Source: Loktanella sp. SALINAS62
GTDB taxonomy: Bacteria; Pseudomonadota; Alphaproteobacteria; Rhodobacterales; Rhodobacteraceae
Assembly: GCF_018263905.1 (NCBI RefSeq)
Contig: NZ_JAAFZU010000001.1
Location: 1 to 64,000, forward strand
Reading direction: 5' to 3'
Length of the DNA stretch: 64,000 bases
The position numbers and the translations under genes were made by a program. Positions 29,669-39,031 of the stretch are shown piece by piece (position 1 is the first letter of the stretch; each line of letters opens with the position of its first letter). The notes below the pieces were generated by a model. It searched no databases. It saw only the letters and a program-made list of their open reading frames with translations, and had not been told where the DNA came from.

Positions 29669-30732
29669 GCTGATACCTTTCTGATCCATTGGTCGATTGC
29701 GACGGCACCGATGATCAAGACGCCAATCAGCAGATAGGTCCATTGCGCGTCGGCCCCGGCCATACGCAGACCCATTTCAAAGACACCGACGATCAGCGCC
29801 CCCAGGAACATCCCCACGATACTGCCGCGACCACCGAACAGGGATATGCCCCCGATCACAACGGCCGTGATGGACTGGATGTTACCCAGCACCCCGGTCG
29901 ATGCCGACGGCGTAATCGACCCGAAACGGCCAATCATCACCCAGGCCGCAATGGCGCAAAACAAACCGGCCAAGGCATAGACCTGTATCAGAATCGTGTC
30001 GGTCTTGACGCCTGCCAGCTTGGCCGCTTCGGCATCGTCCCCCACGGCATAGACATGGCGCCCCCAGGCCGTCGCCCGCAGCACGTAGGCCATAATCGCA
30101 ACCAGCACGATCAGCAGCACCACCGCATAGGTGACGCGGGCATCGAACAGGGAAAAGCTGTTGCCCCAAAACTGCATGATTCCGGCCTGTTCTTCGATGT
30201 CGCGGGACCGGATCGTTTCGTTGCGCGAAAAGATGTAGTTGGTCGCAAGGAAAATCTGCCATGTGCCCAGCGTCGTGATGAAGGGCGGGATTTTCATCTT
30301 GGCCACCAGAAAGCCGTTCAGCGCGCCCATCAGGGTGCCCGCCGTCATGGCAATGATCACAGACAATTCCGCCGGGACACCGTAACGAAAGCTAAGCTGC
30401 CCCATCAGCACTGTGATCAGAACCGCCATCGCACCGACCGACAGGTCGATACCGGCAGTCAGGATAACCAGCGTCTGCGCGATCCCCAGAACACCCACAA
30501 TGCCGATCTGCTGAAAGATCGTCGACAGGGTGCTGACGCGCAGGAAATTCGAATTCAGGTAGCCGAACACAAAGATTGCCACCACCAACACCACAAGCGG
30601 TACAAGCGCCGGGGTCTGGTGCAGCATATGTTGCAATTGACCCAGCGCACTGCGCTTCGGGGCTTCGAACTGAGCCAGCGCGTCCGCCTTGCCGCCGCGG
30701 GTCTTGCTTTCGTAATTGTCTGATTGTGCCAT
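29665..30732 (-). CDS. frcC: Sugar ABC transporter permease, FrcC type
   Basis: The 355-residue permease has about ten membrane segments and motifs of the ribose/fructose permease family: AGIDLSVGAM, the KxxIPPFITTLGTWQI stretch and the cytoplasmic TAWGRHVYAVGDDAEAAKLAGV loop with a conserved Gly/Glu for ATPase contact. It transports the sugar delivered by FrcB across the inner membrane. It overlaps frcA by four bases and follows frcB after a strong hairpin. The N-terminal hydrophilic stretch of 40 residues is a normal feature of FrcC. Confidence 0.88.
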   Translation of the reverse strand: MAQSDNYESKTRGGKADALAQFEAPKRSALGQLQHMLHQTPALVPLVVLVVAIFVFGYLNSNFLRVSTLSTIFQQIGIVGVLGIAQTLVILTAGIDLSVGAMAVLITVLMGQLSFRYGVPAELSVIIAMTAGTLMGALNGFLVAKMKIPPFITTLGTWQIFLATNYIFSRNETIRSRDIEEQAGIMQFWGNSFSLFDARVTYAVVLLIVLVAIMAYVLRATAWGRHVYAVGDDAEAAKLAGVKTDTILIQVYALAGLFCAIAAWVMIGRFGSITPSASTGVLGNIQSITAVVIGGISLFGGRGSIVGMFLGALIVGVFEMGLRMAGADAQWTYLLIGVLIIGAVAIDQWIRKVSA

Positions 30733-30757
30733 TTTGTGCCCTCCCCCGTTTGAATTG

Positions 30758-30786
30758 AAAACGGGCGACGCTTGGCCGCCCGTTTT
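30758..30786 (-). terminator. Intercistronic hairpin between frcB and frcC
   Basis: AAAACGGGCG and CGCCCGTTTT pair perfectly over 10 bp with a 9-base loop. On the minus strand it is a terminator-like structure just after the binding-protein gene. It would let frcB be expressed above frcCA. Confidence 0.82.
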
Positions 30787-30807
30787 GTCTATTCTGCTGT
30801 CAGGATC

Positions 30808-31830
30808 TTAGCCCCAGCAGCGGTCCGTCCCTTCGGCTACGTCAATGCTGGCGACACCATCGACCGGCTGGTCGGTGACAAGGTTCACACCGGTATCGAA
30901 GAAATCCTTGCCTTCTGTCGGCTCGGGCACGGTGCCGTCTTTGGCAAAGGCTGCAATCGCTTCAATACCCAGCGACGCCATGTCCAGCGGGTACTGCTGA
31001 GCGGTCGCGCCGATCACGCCTTCGGCGACGTTCTGCACGCCGGGGCAACCGCCGTCGACGGACACAATCAGAACGTCGTTTTCACGACCCATCGCGCGCA
31101 GCGCTTCATAGGCACCTGCGGCTGCCGGTTCGTTGATGGTGTAGACCACGTTGATTTCGGGATCCTGCGCCAGCAGGTTTTCCATCGCGCGGCGACCGCC
31201 TTCTTCGTTGCCCTGCGTGACGTCATTGCCGACGATGCGGGGGTCTTCTTCGTCGCCCCACTGGTTCGGATCACCCAGTTCGATGCCAAAACCCTGCAAG
31301 AAACCCTGGTCGCGCAGAACGCCGACGGTCGGCTGGCTGACGTCAAGGTCCAGCATCGCAATCTTGGCGTTGGCAGCTTCTTCGCCCAGCGTGGCGGCGG
31401 CCCACTGGCCGATCAGTTCACCGGCAAGAAAGTTGTCGGTTGCAAACGTGGCATGGGCCGCGTCGGCAGGCTCCAGCGGTGTGTCCAGCGCGATGACCAG
31501 AATGCCGGCTTCTTTCGCCTGCTCCAGTACCGGCACGATGGCTGCGGTGTTGGACGCGGTGATCAGGATACCGGCCGCGCCGTCGGCGATGCAGGTTTCG
31601 ACAGCAGCGACCTGCGTTTCGTTGTCGCCGTCGACCTTGCCGGCAAAGGTCATCAGGTTGATGCCCAGCTCTTCGGCTTTCGCGGTCGCACCTTCGCGCA
31701 TTTTGACGAAGAACGGGTTGGTGTCCGTTTTGGTAATCAGGCACGCCGTCGTTTCGGCATGCGCCGCTGCAAATGCGATGCTGGTTGTCGACAACAGCGC
31801 AAGTGTGGTTCCGGTCAGCAGTTTTTTCAT
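30808..31830 (-). CDS. frcB: Sugar ABC transporter substrate-binding protein, FrcB type
   Basis: The 340-residue periplasmic protein has a signal peptide [21 protein letters not shown] and the periplasmic-binding-protein I fold with [17 protein letters not shown] near the mature start, a sugar-binding aromatic/Asp region, and [16 protein letters not shown]. This Cys/Pro-containing motif is typical of FrcB, which binds fructose (and ribose or mannose in rhizobia). The strong GGGAGGGGAAC ribosome-binding site before ATG 31830 fits a highly made binding protein. It is divergent from the ROK regulator that probably controls the operon. Confidence 0.87.
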   Translation of the reverse strand: MKKLLTGTTLALLSTTSIAFAAAHAETTACLITKTDTNPFFVKMREGATAKAEELGINLMTFAGKVDGDNETQVAAVETCIADGAAGILITASNTAAIVPVLEQAKEAGILVIALDTPLEPADAAHATFATDNFLAGELIGQWAAATLGEEAANAKIAMLDLDVSQPTVGVLRDQGFLQGFGIELGDPNQWGDEEDPRIVGNDVTQGNEEGGRRAMENLLAQDPEINVVYTINEPAAAGAYEALRAMGRENDVLIVSVDGGCPGVQNVAEGVIGATAQQYPLDMASLGIEAIAAFAKDGTVPEPTEGKDFFDTGVNLVTDQPVDGVASIDVAEGTDRCWG

Positions 31831-31915
31831 GTTCCCCTCCCAAGGAATGAGGCGTGATCGCCAAGGCCCTGATCCGTTTGGACCAGGCAAGTGGTAACAT
31901 TTGAAACCTATCATA

Positions 31916-31926
31916 GACGATTCGTC
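31916..31926. promoter_or_regulatory. Candidate operator in the frcB-regulator intergenic region
   Basis: GACGATTCGTC is a perfect 11-base dyad (GACGA/TCGTC) in the 160-base divergent promoter region between frcB and the ROK gene, next to AT-rich sequence that could hold promoters. Binding by the adjacent regulator is inferred from position. Confidence 0.35.
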
Positions 31927-31991
31927 AACGATAATTAATAAACTTGATTTACTTATTTAAGCATCTGATAATGCCTAAAGGGGGAGCGGCG

Positions 31992-33188
31992 ATGAACCAT
32001 GAAGATGTGCGAAGTCAGCCCACAGGGCGCAATCAAAGCGCGCTGCGTGATCACAACGAAAGGTTGATACTGACAACCCTGTCCCGACAGGGTCCTATGC
32101 CGGGCAGCGACATATCGCGGTTGACGGCCCTTTCGCCGCAAACCGTATCGGTGATCCTGCGCGAGCTGGAACAGGACGGCATGTTATCACGGGGGTCGCC
32201 ACAGCGCGGCCGTGTCGGTAAACCGTCGATCCCGATGGCCCTGTCCAAAACAGGCGCGTATTCAGTCGGGGTCAAGATCGGACGACGCAGTGCCACGCTG
32301 GTGCTGACCAATATACTGGGCGACACGTTGCTGGACCGGGTCAAACGCTATGATTACCCGCGCCCTGCCCCAATCATGGATTTCCTGCGGCAGGCACTGG
32401 ATGATATCCGTGTCCATCTGGGGCCGCGCGGCTGGGATAGAATTGCCGGGATCGGCATCGCGAAACCCTTTGAGATATGGGCATGGCACGACACGATCGG
32501 CGCACCGCAAAGCGACCTCGACGCATGGCGAGAGTTCGATTTCAGCGTGGCCCTTGCCGCGATCTGCGATCTGGATGTCTACGTCGAAAATGACGCGACA
32601 GCAGCCAGTCAGGCCGAACATATCTATGGTGTTGGGCATGCGTGGTCGCATTACGCCTATTTCTTTGTGGGAACATTTATCGGCGGCGGCGTTATTTTGA
32701 ACGACGCCGTGTTCGATGGACCTTTCACCAACGCGGGGGCATTTGGGTCGCTGCCCGTGCGCACACAGGCCGGGCAAATCCGCCAATTGATCGACACTGC
32801 GTCCCTGCACCTGCTGGAAAGCAAAATTCGGCAGGCCGGGCGCGATCCATCGGCTATCTGGCAGGATTTGACAGATTGGTCCAACTTTGGCGTGCTGGTG
32901 GACGATTGGATCAGCATGGCCGGCAGCCAGCTTGCGACCGCTGCCCTGACGGTCTGTTCCGTCATCGATTTCGAAGCGATCGTGATCGACGGATCAATGC
33001 CAGCCGACGTCAGGACGCGGTTGGTCGCACAAACCCGGGCAGAACTGACATCATTGGACCACCGTGGCCTGCATGTCCCGCAGATCGTCGAAGGTCGCAT
33101 CGGTCCGGCCGCGCGCGAACGAGGTGCGGCGGCAATTCCCATTCACGCAAAGCATTTTCTGGCCCCACACGCCCGCGCAAAGACCTGA
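31992..33188 (+). CDS. ROK-family transcriptional regulator, probably of frcBCA
   Basis: The 398-residue protein has an N-terminal winged helix-turn-helix (about residues 20-80, SDISRLTALSPQTVSVILRE) and a C-terminal ROK sugar-kinase-like domain with ENDATAAS and a GTFIGGGVIL glycine loop. ROK repressors of this kind respond to a sugar or sugar phosphate. The divergent position beside frcBCA matches the FrcR arrangement of rhizobia and Rhodobacteraceae. GGGGGAG is well placed before the ATG at 31992; upstream in-frame ATGs at 31971 and 31944 are less convincing. The classic CxCGxxGC zinc motif of ROK proteins is not visible. Confidence 0.85.
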   Translation: MNHEDVRSQPTGRNQSALRDHNERLILTTLSRQGPMPGSDISRLTALSPQTVSVILRELEQDGMLSRGSPQRGRVGKPSIPMALSKTGAYSVGVKIGRRSATLVLTNILGDTLLDRVKRYDYPRPAPIMDFLRQALDDIRVHLGPRGWDRIAGIGIAKPFEIWAWHDTIGAPQSDLDAWREFDFSVALAAICDLDVYVENDATAASQAEHIYGVGHAWSHYAYFFVGTFIGGGVILNDAVFDGPFTNAGAFGSLPVRTQAGQIRQLIDTASLHLLESKIRQAGRDPSAIWQDLTDWSNFGVLVDDWISMAGSQLATAALTVCSVIDFEAIVIDGSMPADVRTRLVAQTRAELTSLDHRGLHVPQIVEGRIGPAARERGAAAIPIHAKHFLAPHARAKT

Positions 33189-33195
33189 TCAAGGG

Positions 33196-34257
33196 TTAAT
33201 GGCCATCCGCCTTTAACACGGCCGTTTCACTGACACTCAGCATGCGCCGGGCGGTCCCACCATACAGTGACGTATCCACCCGCATGTCGGGCAAGCGGTC
33301 GAACAATCGGTCGCGGTCGTCATCGTCCAACGCACCCATCGGCGTATTGTCGGGATGAAAGCTTTCGGTTGCGACGCCGTTCGCAAAGACGATTTCGTGA
33401 TGTGGCAACAGCATATGGATATACTGTACACTGCGATGCCCCCGTTCGCGCAGGATACTGCAGTCGTTCACCAGATCGCGGGCCGCGACCAGCACCTCAT
33501 CACAGTTGAATAACGCCCGCGCCTGCACACCGCGCAGCACCAACCGATGATCCGGCGATACAAGCAATCCTTCGTCAGGGACATCGCGGTCCAACGCACC
33601 GGCCCGCAGACGCACAGGCGCCAGATCGGGCAAAGCCATGATCCGGGCACCACTGACACGGCGCGACCCCATCCACAAAATCTCTGCCGGGCCGTTGTCC
33701 TGCGTTTGGACCACATCGCCTTCGGCCAGGGAAGCTACGTCGCGGGGACCAAATGGCGTCATGATCATCGTGCCGGGTGTAAAGCAGATCACACCACGCG
33801 GCACACGTTCGGTTTCGGCCCGCATCTGCATGTCGACGCTGTGGCGCACGATCCAAAGTTCGGTCCGGCGCGGCGGGATATCATCGACGAACATCACCAG
33901 CGGTTTTCGCCCCGCACCACGCGGCACAAGTGTCACGTCCCACGTCTTGAACCCATCCGTCACAGTCAGTGATTTGTCGAACAAGGGATCCTGCAGGATC
34001 GGGATACTGTCCAAAGGTGGCACATTGGCCGCGTCCAAAAGCCGCCGCACCGTGGGTGCGGCCCGTTTGCGCATGCTTGCCTCTTCCTCTGATCGCCCCA
34101 ATGGAAGAACGGCACTTGGGCCGTCCACGCGCACCGGATCGCCGGTCCATGACCAGCACACCCCGACACGGATGTGATCGACAGGCGGCGACATCAGCCC
34201 GTCCAGTTCCACTTGGGACCAGGGAATGACAAACGTGCCACGAAAGCCCGTTTTCAT
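33196..34257 (-). CDS. Hint-domain protein
   Basis: The 353-residue protein has a Hint (hedgehog/intein) domain at about residues 155-300, starting VICFTPGTMIMTPFGPRDVASLAEGD and continuing LLVSPDHRLVLRG and HHEIVFANGVATESFHPD. The first cysteine is preceded by an aliphatic pair, as in self-splicing proteins, but no C-extein follows in a way I recognise. The first 150 residues are not recognised. Hint proteins of this size are common in Rhodobacteraceae and their role is unsettled; autocatalytic cleavage to release the N-terminal part is possible. It converges on the ROK regulator gene, with seven bases between the stops. Confidence 0.8.
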   Translation of the reverse strand: MKTGFRGTFVIPWSQVELDGLMSPPVDHIRVGVCWSWTGDPVRVDGPSAVLPLGRSEEEASMRKRAAPTVRRLLDAANVPPLDSIPILQDPLFDKSLTVTDGFKTWDVTLVPRGAGRKPLVMFVDDIPPRRTELWIVRHSVDMQMRAETERVPRGVICFTPGTMIMTPFGPRDVASLAEGDVVQTQDNGPAEILWMGSRRVSGARIMALPDLAPVRLRAGALDRDVPDEGLLVSPDHRLVLRGVQARALFNCDEVLVAARDLVNDCSILRERGHRSVQYIHMLLPHHEIVFANGVATESFHPDNTPMGALDDDDRDRLFDRLPDMRVDTSLYGGTARRMLSVSETAVLKADGH

Positions 34258-34372
34258 ACCTGTTACTCTGCCTCATCGGCCGCGTCGTTGATCGCGCGGT
34301 CCTTGACGACAAACGTTAACGCCACCCCCTGAACCGATCAAGTGGCGCGACACGTGCTGTTGCAAAAGAGTA

Positions 34373-35275
34373 TCAGAAGCTGAAGTTCAGCCTGACCGAT
34401 CCGACGACCTGCCCTTCGGGCTGGGTTTCAAATTCCCTGGACAGATAGGTCGCGCCATAAAACAGCGACAAACCGGGGTGCGGCTGCCAATTGACCCCTG
34501 CACGCGCACGCGACCGGGTCGGGCTGGCATCATATCCTTCAGACGCGGGCAAAAGCTGGGTGTCGCTGACACTTGCAATATCGCCGCCCAGAACGAAACC
34601 AACGCCTGAACCACTGCCGATTGCACCGGGATACAATTGGCCCGTTACGACGTCGCGCACCAACAGATCGTCTTGCCCCACACGTCCGACGATCAGATCG
34701 GCCCCAACGCGCGCAATGTCTTCGGTACCCAGTCGACCTGCCAGAAATGGCCGCAGCGTCGCCGTATCGCCCAAAGCATAAGTCTGACGCACCTCGCCGC
34801 TGACATCCAGAAACACGGTATCGTTCAGTTGCGGGCTATCCAAAGGCTGCTGCAAACCAAATGTATCGTGATAGAATTCCTGAAAATCGTTCAGCCCTGT
34901 CTGTGGCCCGACCACAACCAGATCCGCGCCGACGCGCGCATCGGCAGATCCAAGCCCGAAATGCGTATGGGCCCCTGCAGACAGCAACCCTGCATAGGGG
35001 CGGCCCTGCGTCCGGCTGTCCGGTGCGATGATTTCCGCGCGAAAGCGATATTCAATCACGTCGCCGAATTCATCCAGCGCCCCGTCAAATGGCTGCGGCG
35101 CCCGAAGGTGGCTGAACGCGTACGAACCAGTCCGCCAGCGATCATGACCGTCAGCCAGCGCATCATTTGTAAACAGACGACCGTTGCCGATAGCCTGTCG
35201 GTCGGCGAACAACGTCTGCCCCTGTAGCGCCGTTGCGCAAATCAAAAGGCAAAAAGACAGCGCAGCGCATTTCAT
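34373..35275 (-). CDS. LpxR-family (DUF2219) outer-membrane protein
   Basis: The 300-residue protein has a signal peptide (MKCAALSFCLLICATALQG) and ends in Phe, the usual outer-membrane beta-barrel terminus. The FTNDAL start, RPYAGLL motif and repeated amphipathic strands (for example LSLFYGATYLSREF) match the DUF2219/LpxR family. LpxR removes the 3'-acyloxyacyl chain of lipid A, but many DUF2219 members have not been tested. The ATG at 35275 was chosen because the signal peptide begins there; an in-frame start at 35407 is unlikely. Confidence 0.75.
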   Translation of the reverse strand: MKCAALSFCLLICATALQGQTLFADRQAIGNGRLFTNDALADGHDRWRTGSYAFSHLRAPQPFDGALDEFGDVIEYRFRAEIIAPDSRTQGRPYAGLLSAGAHTHFGLGSADARVGADLVVVGPQTGLNDFQEFYHDTFGLQQPLDSPQLNDTVFLDVSGEVRQTYALGDTATLRPFLAGRLGTEDIARVGADLIVGRVGQDDLLVRDVVTGQLYPGAIGSGSGVGFVLGGDIASVSDTQLLPASEGYDASPTRSRARAGVNWQPHPGLSLFYGATYLSREFETQPEGQVVGSVRLNFSF

Positions 35276-35529
35276 GTCGGTCGGTTCAAGTCCAAGGTCA
35301 GGGCAGGGTCGGCGTTCGTAGGTCAATAAAAGGCGGGATCGAGTCGCACTAGCAATCGTTTTACATCGTTTCGGTTTATGGCGGCACAGCAACACACCTG
35401 TGGCCATGACAAATTACCTTTGCCTTGCAGTTTTTGGGCCCACATCATTACTGAAACGTAAAAATTCGTCCATATTTTGACGCGAAAGCATTAAATGGGG
35501 GAAAATTCATACACTTGCGGAGACACTTT
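35276..35529. other. Divergent intergenic region before the glycogen operon
   Basis: This 254-base region separates the LpxR-family gene from glgB. It becomes AT-rich over the last 90 bases and probably holds the glg promoter. I see no gene, tRNA or strong terminator in it. Confidence 0.5.
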
Positions 35530-37734
35530 ATGCCCGACATCAAGACCCCATCGGCTGCGGCGCTGGTCGATTACAACGCCGCCCGCAAAATCGTCAGGGG
35601 CCAGTGTCGGCAACCGTTCGAGGCCTTGGGTCCGCAGTCCCGCGACGATGGCACCTTGCTTAGCGTGTTTGTGCCCGGTGCGGAAACAGTGGTTTGCGTG
35701 ACGCCGACGGTACGGATCGCAATGGAACCGCTTGCCGACCACGACGGATTATTCATCACGGCGTTCGACACAGTGCCCGTCGGCTATACCTTGGAAGCGA
35801 TGGCAGATGGATACAGCTGGTCGTTTCATGATCCTTACAGCTTTGGCCGCGTCCTGAGCGACGCGGATATCTATTATATCAGCGAAGGCAGCTTTCAGCG
35901 GGTCTGGAATGCCCTTGGTGCCCATGTGATGACCCACGAAGGGGTCGATGGGACACATTTCGCGGTCTGGGCGCCGAATGCGCAGCGCGTGTCCGTCGTT
36001 GGCAATTTCAACATGTGGGATGGCCGTCGCCTACCGATGCGGTTGCTGGGGCAATCGGGCGTCTGGGAAATCTTTGTGCCCGGCGTCACGGTGGGCGAGG
36101 TTTACAAATACGAAATCATCGGTGCCAACGGCGAACACCTCCCCCTCAAGGCAGACCCCTTTGGCTACGGGTCAGAACATCCGCCCGCGACCGGATCTAT
36201 CGTGCGCGACCTGCGCGATCCCACGTGGTCGGACGCCGATTGGATGACGACACGGGCCGAGCTGCAAACCACAGATGCTGCCATTTCAATCTATGAGGTC
36301 AATCTGGCAAGCTGGAAACGCGCACCGGGAAACCGCCCCCTGTCCTATCTGGAACTGGCCGACGATCTGGTGGATTACGTCGCGTGGATGGGGTTCACGC
36401 ATATTGAACTGATGCCGATCAGCGAACATCCCTTTGACGGCAGTTGGGGGTATCAGCCCGTCGGGCTTTATGCCCCCACGATCCGCCACGGCACACCGCA
36501 GGAATTCCGCGCGCTGGTCGATGCCGCCCACAAAAAGGGGCTGGGTGTCTTGCTCGACTGGGTGCCCGGACACTTTCCAGCGGACGCGCACGGTCTGGGC
36601 AATTTCGACGGCAACCAGCTGTATGAACATGCCGATCCGCGCGAAGGGTTCCATCAGGACTGGAACACCCTGATTCCGAACTTTGGCCGGAGCGAAGTCG
36701 CAAATCATTACCGGTCCAACGCGCTTTACTGGCTAGAGGAATATCATCTGGATGGCATCCGCGTCGATGCGGTCGCGTCCATGCTGTATCGGGATTACAG
36801 CCGCGCGCATGACGCATGGGTCCCGAACAAGGACGGCGGGCGCGAAAATTACGAAGCGATTGCGCTGCTTCAGAACATGAATTCGCTGGTCTATGGAGAA
36901 GCCGCCGGCATCATGACCGTGGCCGAAGAAAGCACGGCATTTCCGGGCGTGTCGCGTCCGGTTGATCACGGCGGACTGGGGTTTGGGTTCAAATGGAACA
37001 TGGGCTGGATGAACGACAGCTTGCGCTACATGGCCAATGACCCGATCCACCGCAAACACCATCACCACGAAATGACGTTCAGCCTGCATTATGCCTTTGG
37101 CGAGAATTATGTTTTGCCAATCAGCCATGACGAGGTCGTGCATGGCAAGGGATCAATGCTGGACAAGATGCCGGGTAATCCGTGGGAAAAGTTTGCAAAT
37201 CTGCGCGCGTTCTATGGCTATATGTGGACCCACCCCGGCAAGAAGCTATTGTTCATGGGACAGGAGTTCGCACAGTCAAAGGAATGGAACCACAACCAAA
37301 GCCTTGATTGGCATGAATGCGACGATGGCCGTCACAAGGGTGTGCAGATGTGGATACGCGATCTGAACGGGTTTTACCGCGACACGCCCGCGCTGCATGT
37401 CAACGACTGCCGCCCGTCCGGATTTCAATGGTTAGAGGCGAACGACGCGGACCGGTCGATTTTTGCTTATTTGCGGATCGGCGGTCCGGATGACCCCAAG
37501 GTTGTGATCGTGATGAATATGACCCCCGTTGCACGCACAGGCTACCGCATCGGATTTCCAGATGCTGGACGCTGGCGCGAGGCACTGAATTCGGACGCAG
37601 AAAGCTATGGCGGCAGCGGACGCGGCAATCTGGGAGGCATTGACGCAGAACGCCGGGACTGGATGGGGCAGGACCATTCCGCAGAAATCACGATACCGCC
37701 GCTGTCCACACTGATTTTCGTGCAGGACAGTTAA
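35530..37734 (+). CDS. glgB: 1,4-alpha-glucan branching enzyme
   Basis: The 734-residue protein has an N-terminal carbohydrate-binding region, the GH13 barrel motifs GIRVDAVASMLYRDY (catalytic Asp) and MTVAEESTAFPGVS (catalytic Glu), and the SHDEVVHGKGSM motif. It cuts alpha-1,4 chains and joins them by alpha-1,6 bonds to branch glycogen. GGAG is placed seven bases before the ATG at 35530. It is the first gene of glgBCAX-pgm. Confidence 0.95.
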   Translation: MPDIKTPSAAALVDYNAARKIVRGQCRQPFEALGPQSRDDGTLLSVFVPGAETVVCVTPTVRIAMEPLADHDGLFITAFDTVPVGYTLEAMADGYSWSFHDPYSFGRVLSDADIYYISEGSFQRVWNALGAHVMTHEGVDGTHFAVWAPNAQRVSVVGNFNMWDGRRLPMRLLGQSGVWEIFVPGVTVGEVYKYEIIGANGEHLPLKADPFGYGSEHPPATGSIVRDLRDPTWSDADWMTTRAELQTTDAAISIYEVNLASWKRAPGNRPLSYLELADDLVDYVAWMGFTHIELMPISEHPFDGSWGYQPVGLYAPTIRHGTPQEFRALVDAAHKKGLGVLLDWVPGHFPADAHGLGNFDGNQLYEHADPREGFHQDWNTLIPNFGRSEVANHYRSNALYWLEEYHLDGIRVDAVASMLYRDYSRAHDAWVPNKDGGRENYEAIALLQNMNSLVYGEAAGIMTVAEESTAFPGVSRPVDHGGLGFGFKWNMGWMNDSLRYMANDPIHRKHHHHEMTFSLHYAFGENYVLPISHDEVVHGKGSMLDKMPGNPWEKFANLRAFYGYMWTHPGKKLLFMGQEFAQSKEWNHNQSLDWHECDDGRHKGVQMWIRDLNGFYRDTPALHVNDCRPSGFQWLEANDADRSIFAYLRIGGPDDPKVVIVMNMTPVARTGYRIGFPDAGRWREALNSDAESYGGSGRGNLGGIDAERRDWMGQDHSAEITIPPLSTLIFVQDS

Positions 37735-37755
37735 CAGAACACGAGGGAGAGAGAC

Positions 37756-39027
37756 ATGAAACCGACGGCGAATACACGACTATCGAACAAGGCGCTGGCG
37801 TTCGTTCTGGCCGGCGGGCGCGGTAGCAGGCTGAAAGAACTGACAGACAACCGGGCCAAACCGGCGGTCTATTTCGGCGGCAAGACCCGCATCGTGGATT
37901 TCGCCCTGTCCAACGCGCTGAATTCCGGCATCCGCAAAATGGCGATTGCGACCCAATACAAGGCGCATAGCCTGATCCGCCATTGCCAACGCGGCTGGAA
38001 CTTTTTGCGGGCGGAACGGAACGAATTTCTGGATATCCTGCCTGCATCGCAGCGGATGGACGAAACGAAATGGTATGTCGGCACCGCCGACGCGGTGACA
38101 CAGAACATCGACATCATCGACAGCTACAATATCGAATACATCGTTATTCTGGCCGGCGATCACATCTACAAAATGGACTACGAGGTGATGCTGCAACAGC
38201 ATGTCGATACCGGCGCTGACGTCACGATCGGCTGCCTGACCGTGCCCCGCATGGAAGCGACGGCGCTGGGCGTCATGCATGTGAACGCGCAGATGCAGGT
38301 CACGGATTTTCTGGAAAAGCCCGCAGATCCGCCCGCCATCCCCGGCGATCCCGACCACGCGCTGGGGTCGATGGGGATTTATATTTTCGACTGGAAATTC
38401 CTGCGCGAGCTTTTGATCGAGGATATGGACAAGGCCGACAGCAGCCATGATTTCGGCCACGATATTATCCCGCATATCGTCAAGCATGGCAAAGCCATGG
38501 CGCACCGGTTTCAGGACAGCTGCATCATGTCGGGTCTGGAAACCGAACCTTACTGGCGCGACGTCGGCACGGTCGATGCGTTCTGGCAGGCCAATATCGA
38601 CCTGACGCACTTTACGCCGCCGCTGGATCTGTATGACAACGCCTGGCCGATCTGGACCTATGCCGAAAGCGTGCCACCTGCCAAATTCATCCACAACGAA
38701 GAAGGCCGTCGTGGATCAGCGGTATCTTCCATGGTGTCGGGCAACTGCATCATTTCAGGAACAGAGGTCAGCGAATCCCTGCTGTTTACCGGGGTGCGGA
38801 CCCATTCGTACGCATCGCTGCACCGCGTCGTCGCTTTGCCGGACGTTGTGGTCGGTCGCCGGGCAGAGCTGCAGAACTGCATCATCGACCGTGGCGTTGA
38901 TATTCCCGAAGGATGCGTAATCGGCTTTGATCCCGCCGACGACAAAAAGAACGGCTTTCGCGTGACTGATGCCGGTGTGGTGCTGGTCACGAAAGCCATG
39001 ATCGACAGCTACATGGCAAAGGCATGA
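37756..39027 (+). CDS. glgC: Glucose-1-phosphate adenylyltransferase
   Basis: The 423-residue protein has the nucleotide-binding [23 protein letters not shown] at the start, the [14 protein letters not shown] motif, and a left-handed helix region near the C terminus. It makes ADP-glucose from ATP and glucose-1-phosphate and is usually the allosterically controlled step of glycogen synthesis. AGGGAGAG lies before the ATG. It is followed four bases later by glgA. Confidence 0.97.
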   Translation: MKPTANTRLSNKALAFVLAGGRGSRLKELTDNRAKPAVYFGGKTRIVDFALSNALNSGIRKMAIATQYKAHSLIRHCQRGWNFLRAERNEFLDILPASQRMDETKWYVGTADAVTQNIDIIDSYNIEYIVILAGDHIYKMDYEVMLQQHVDTGADVTIGCLTVPRMEATALGVMHVNAQMQVTDFLEKPADPPAIPGDPDHALGSMGIYIFDWKFLRELLIEDMDKADSSHDFGHDIIPHIVKHGKAMAHRFQDSCIMSGLETEPYWRDVGTVDAFWQANIDLTHFTPPLDLYDNAWPIWTYAESVPPAKFIHNEEGRRGSAVSSMVSGNCIISGTEVSESLLFTGVRTHSYASLHRVVALPDVVVGRRAELQNCIIDRGVDIPEGCVIGFDPADDKKNGFRVTDAGVVLVTKAMIDSYMAKA

Positions 39028-39031
39028 TCAT

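Noticed and set aside
29689-30723. Plus-strand open frame across frcC
   Set aside because: Antisense shadow, very rich in His/Gln/Asp/Arg, with no domain.
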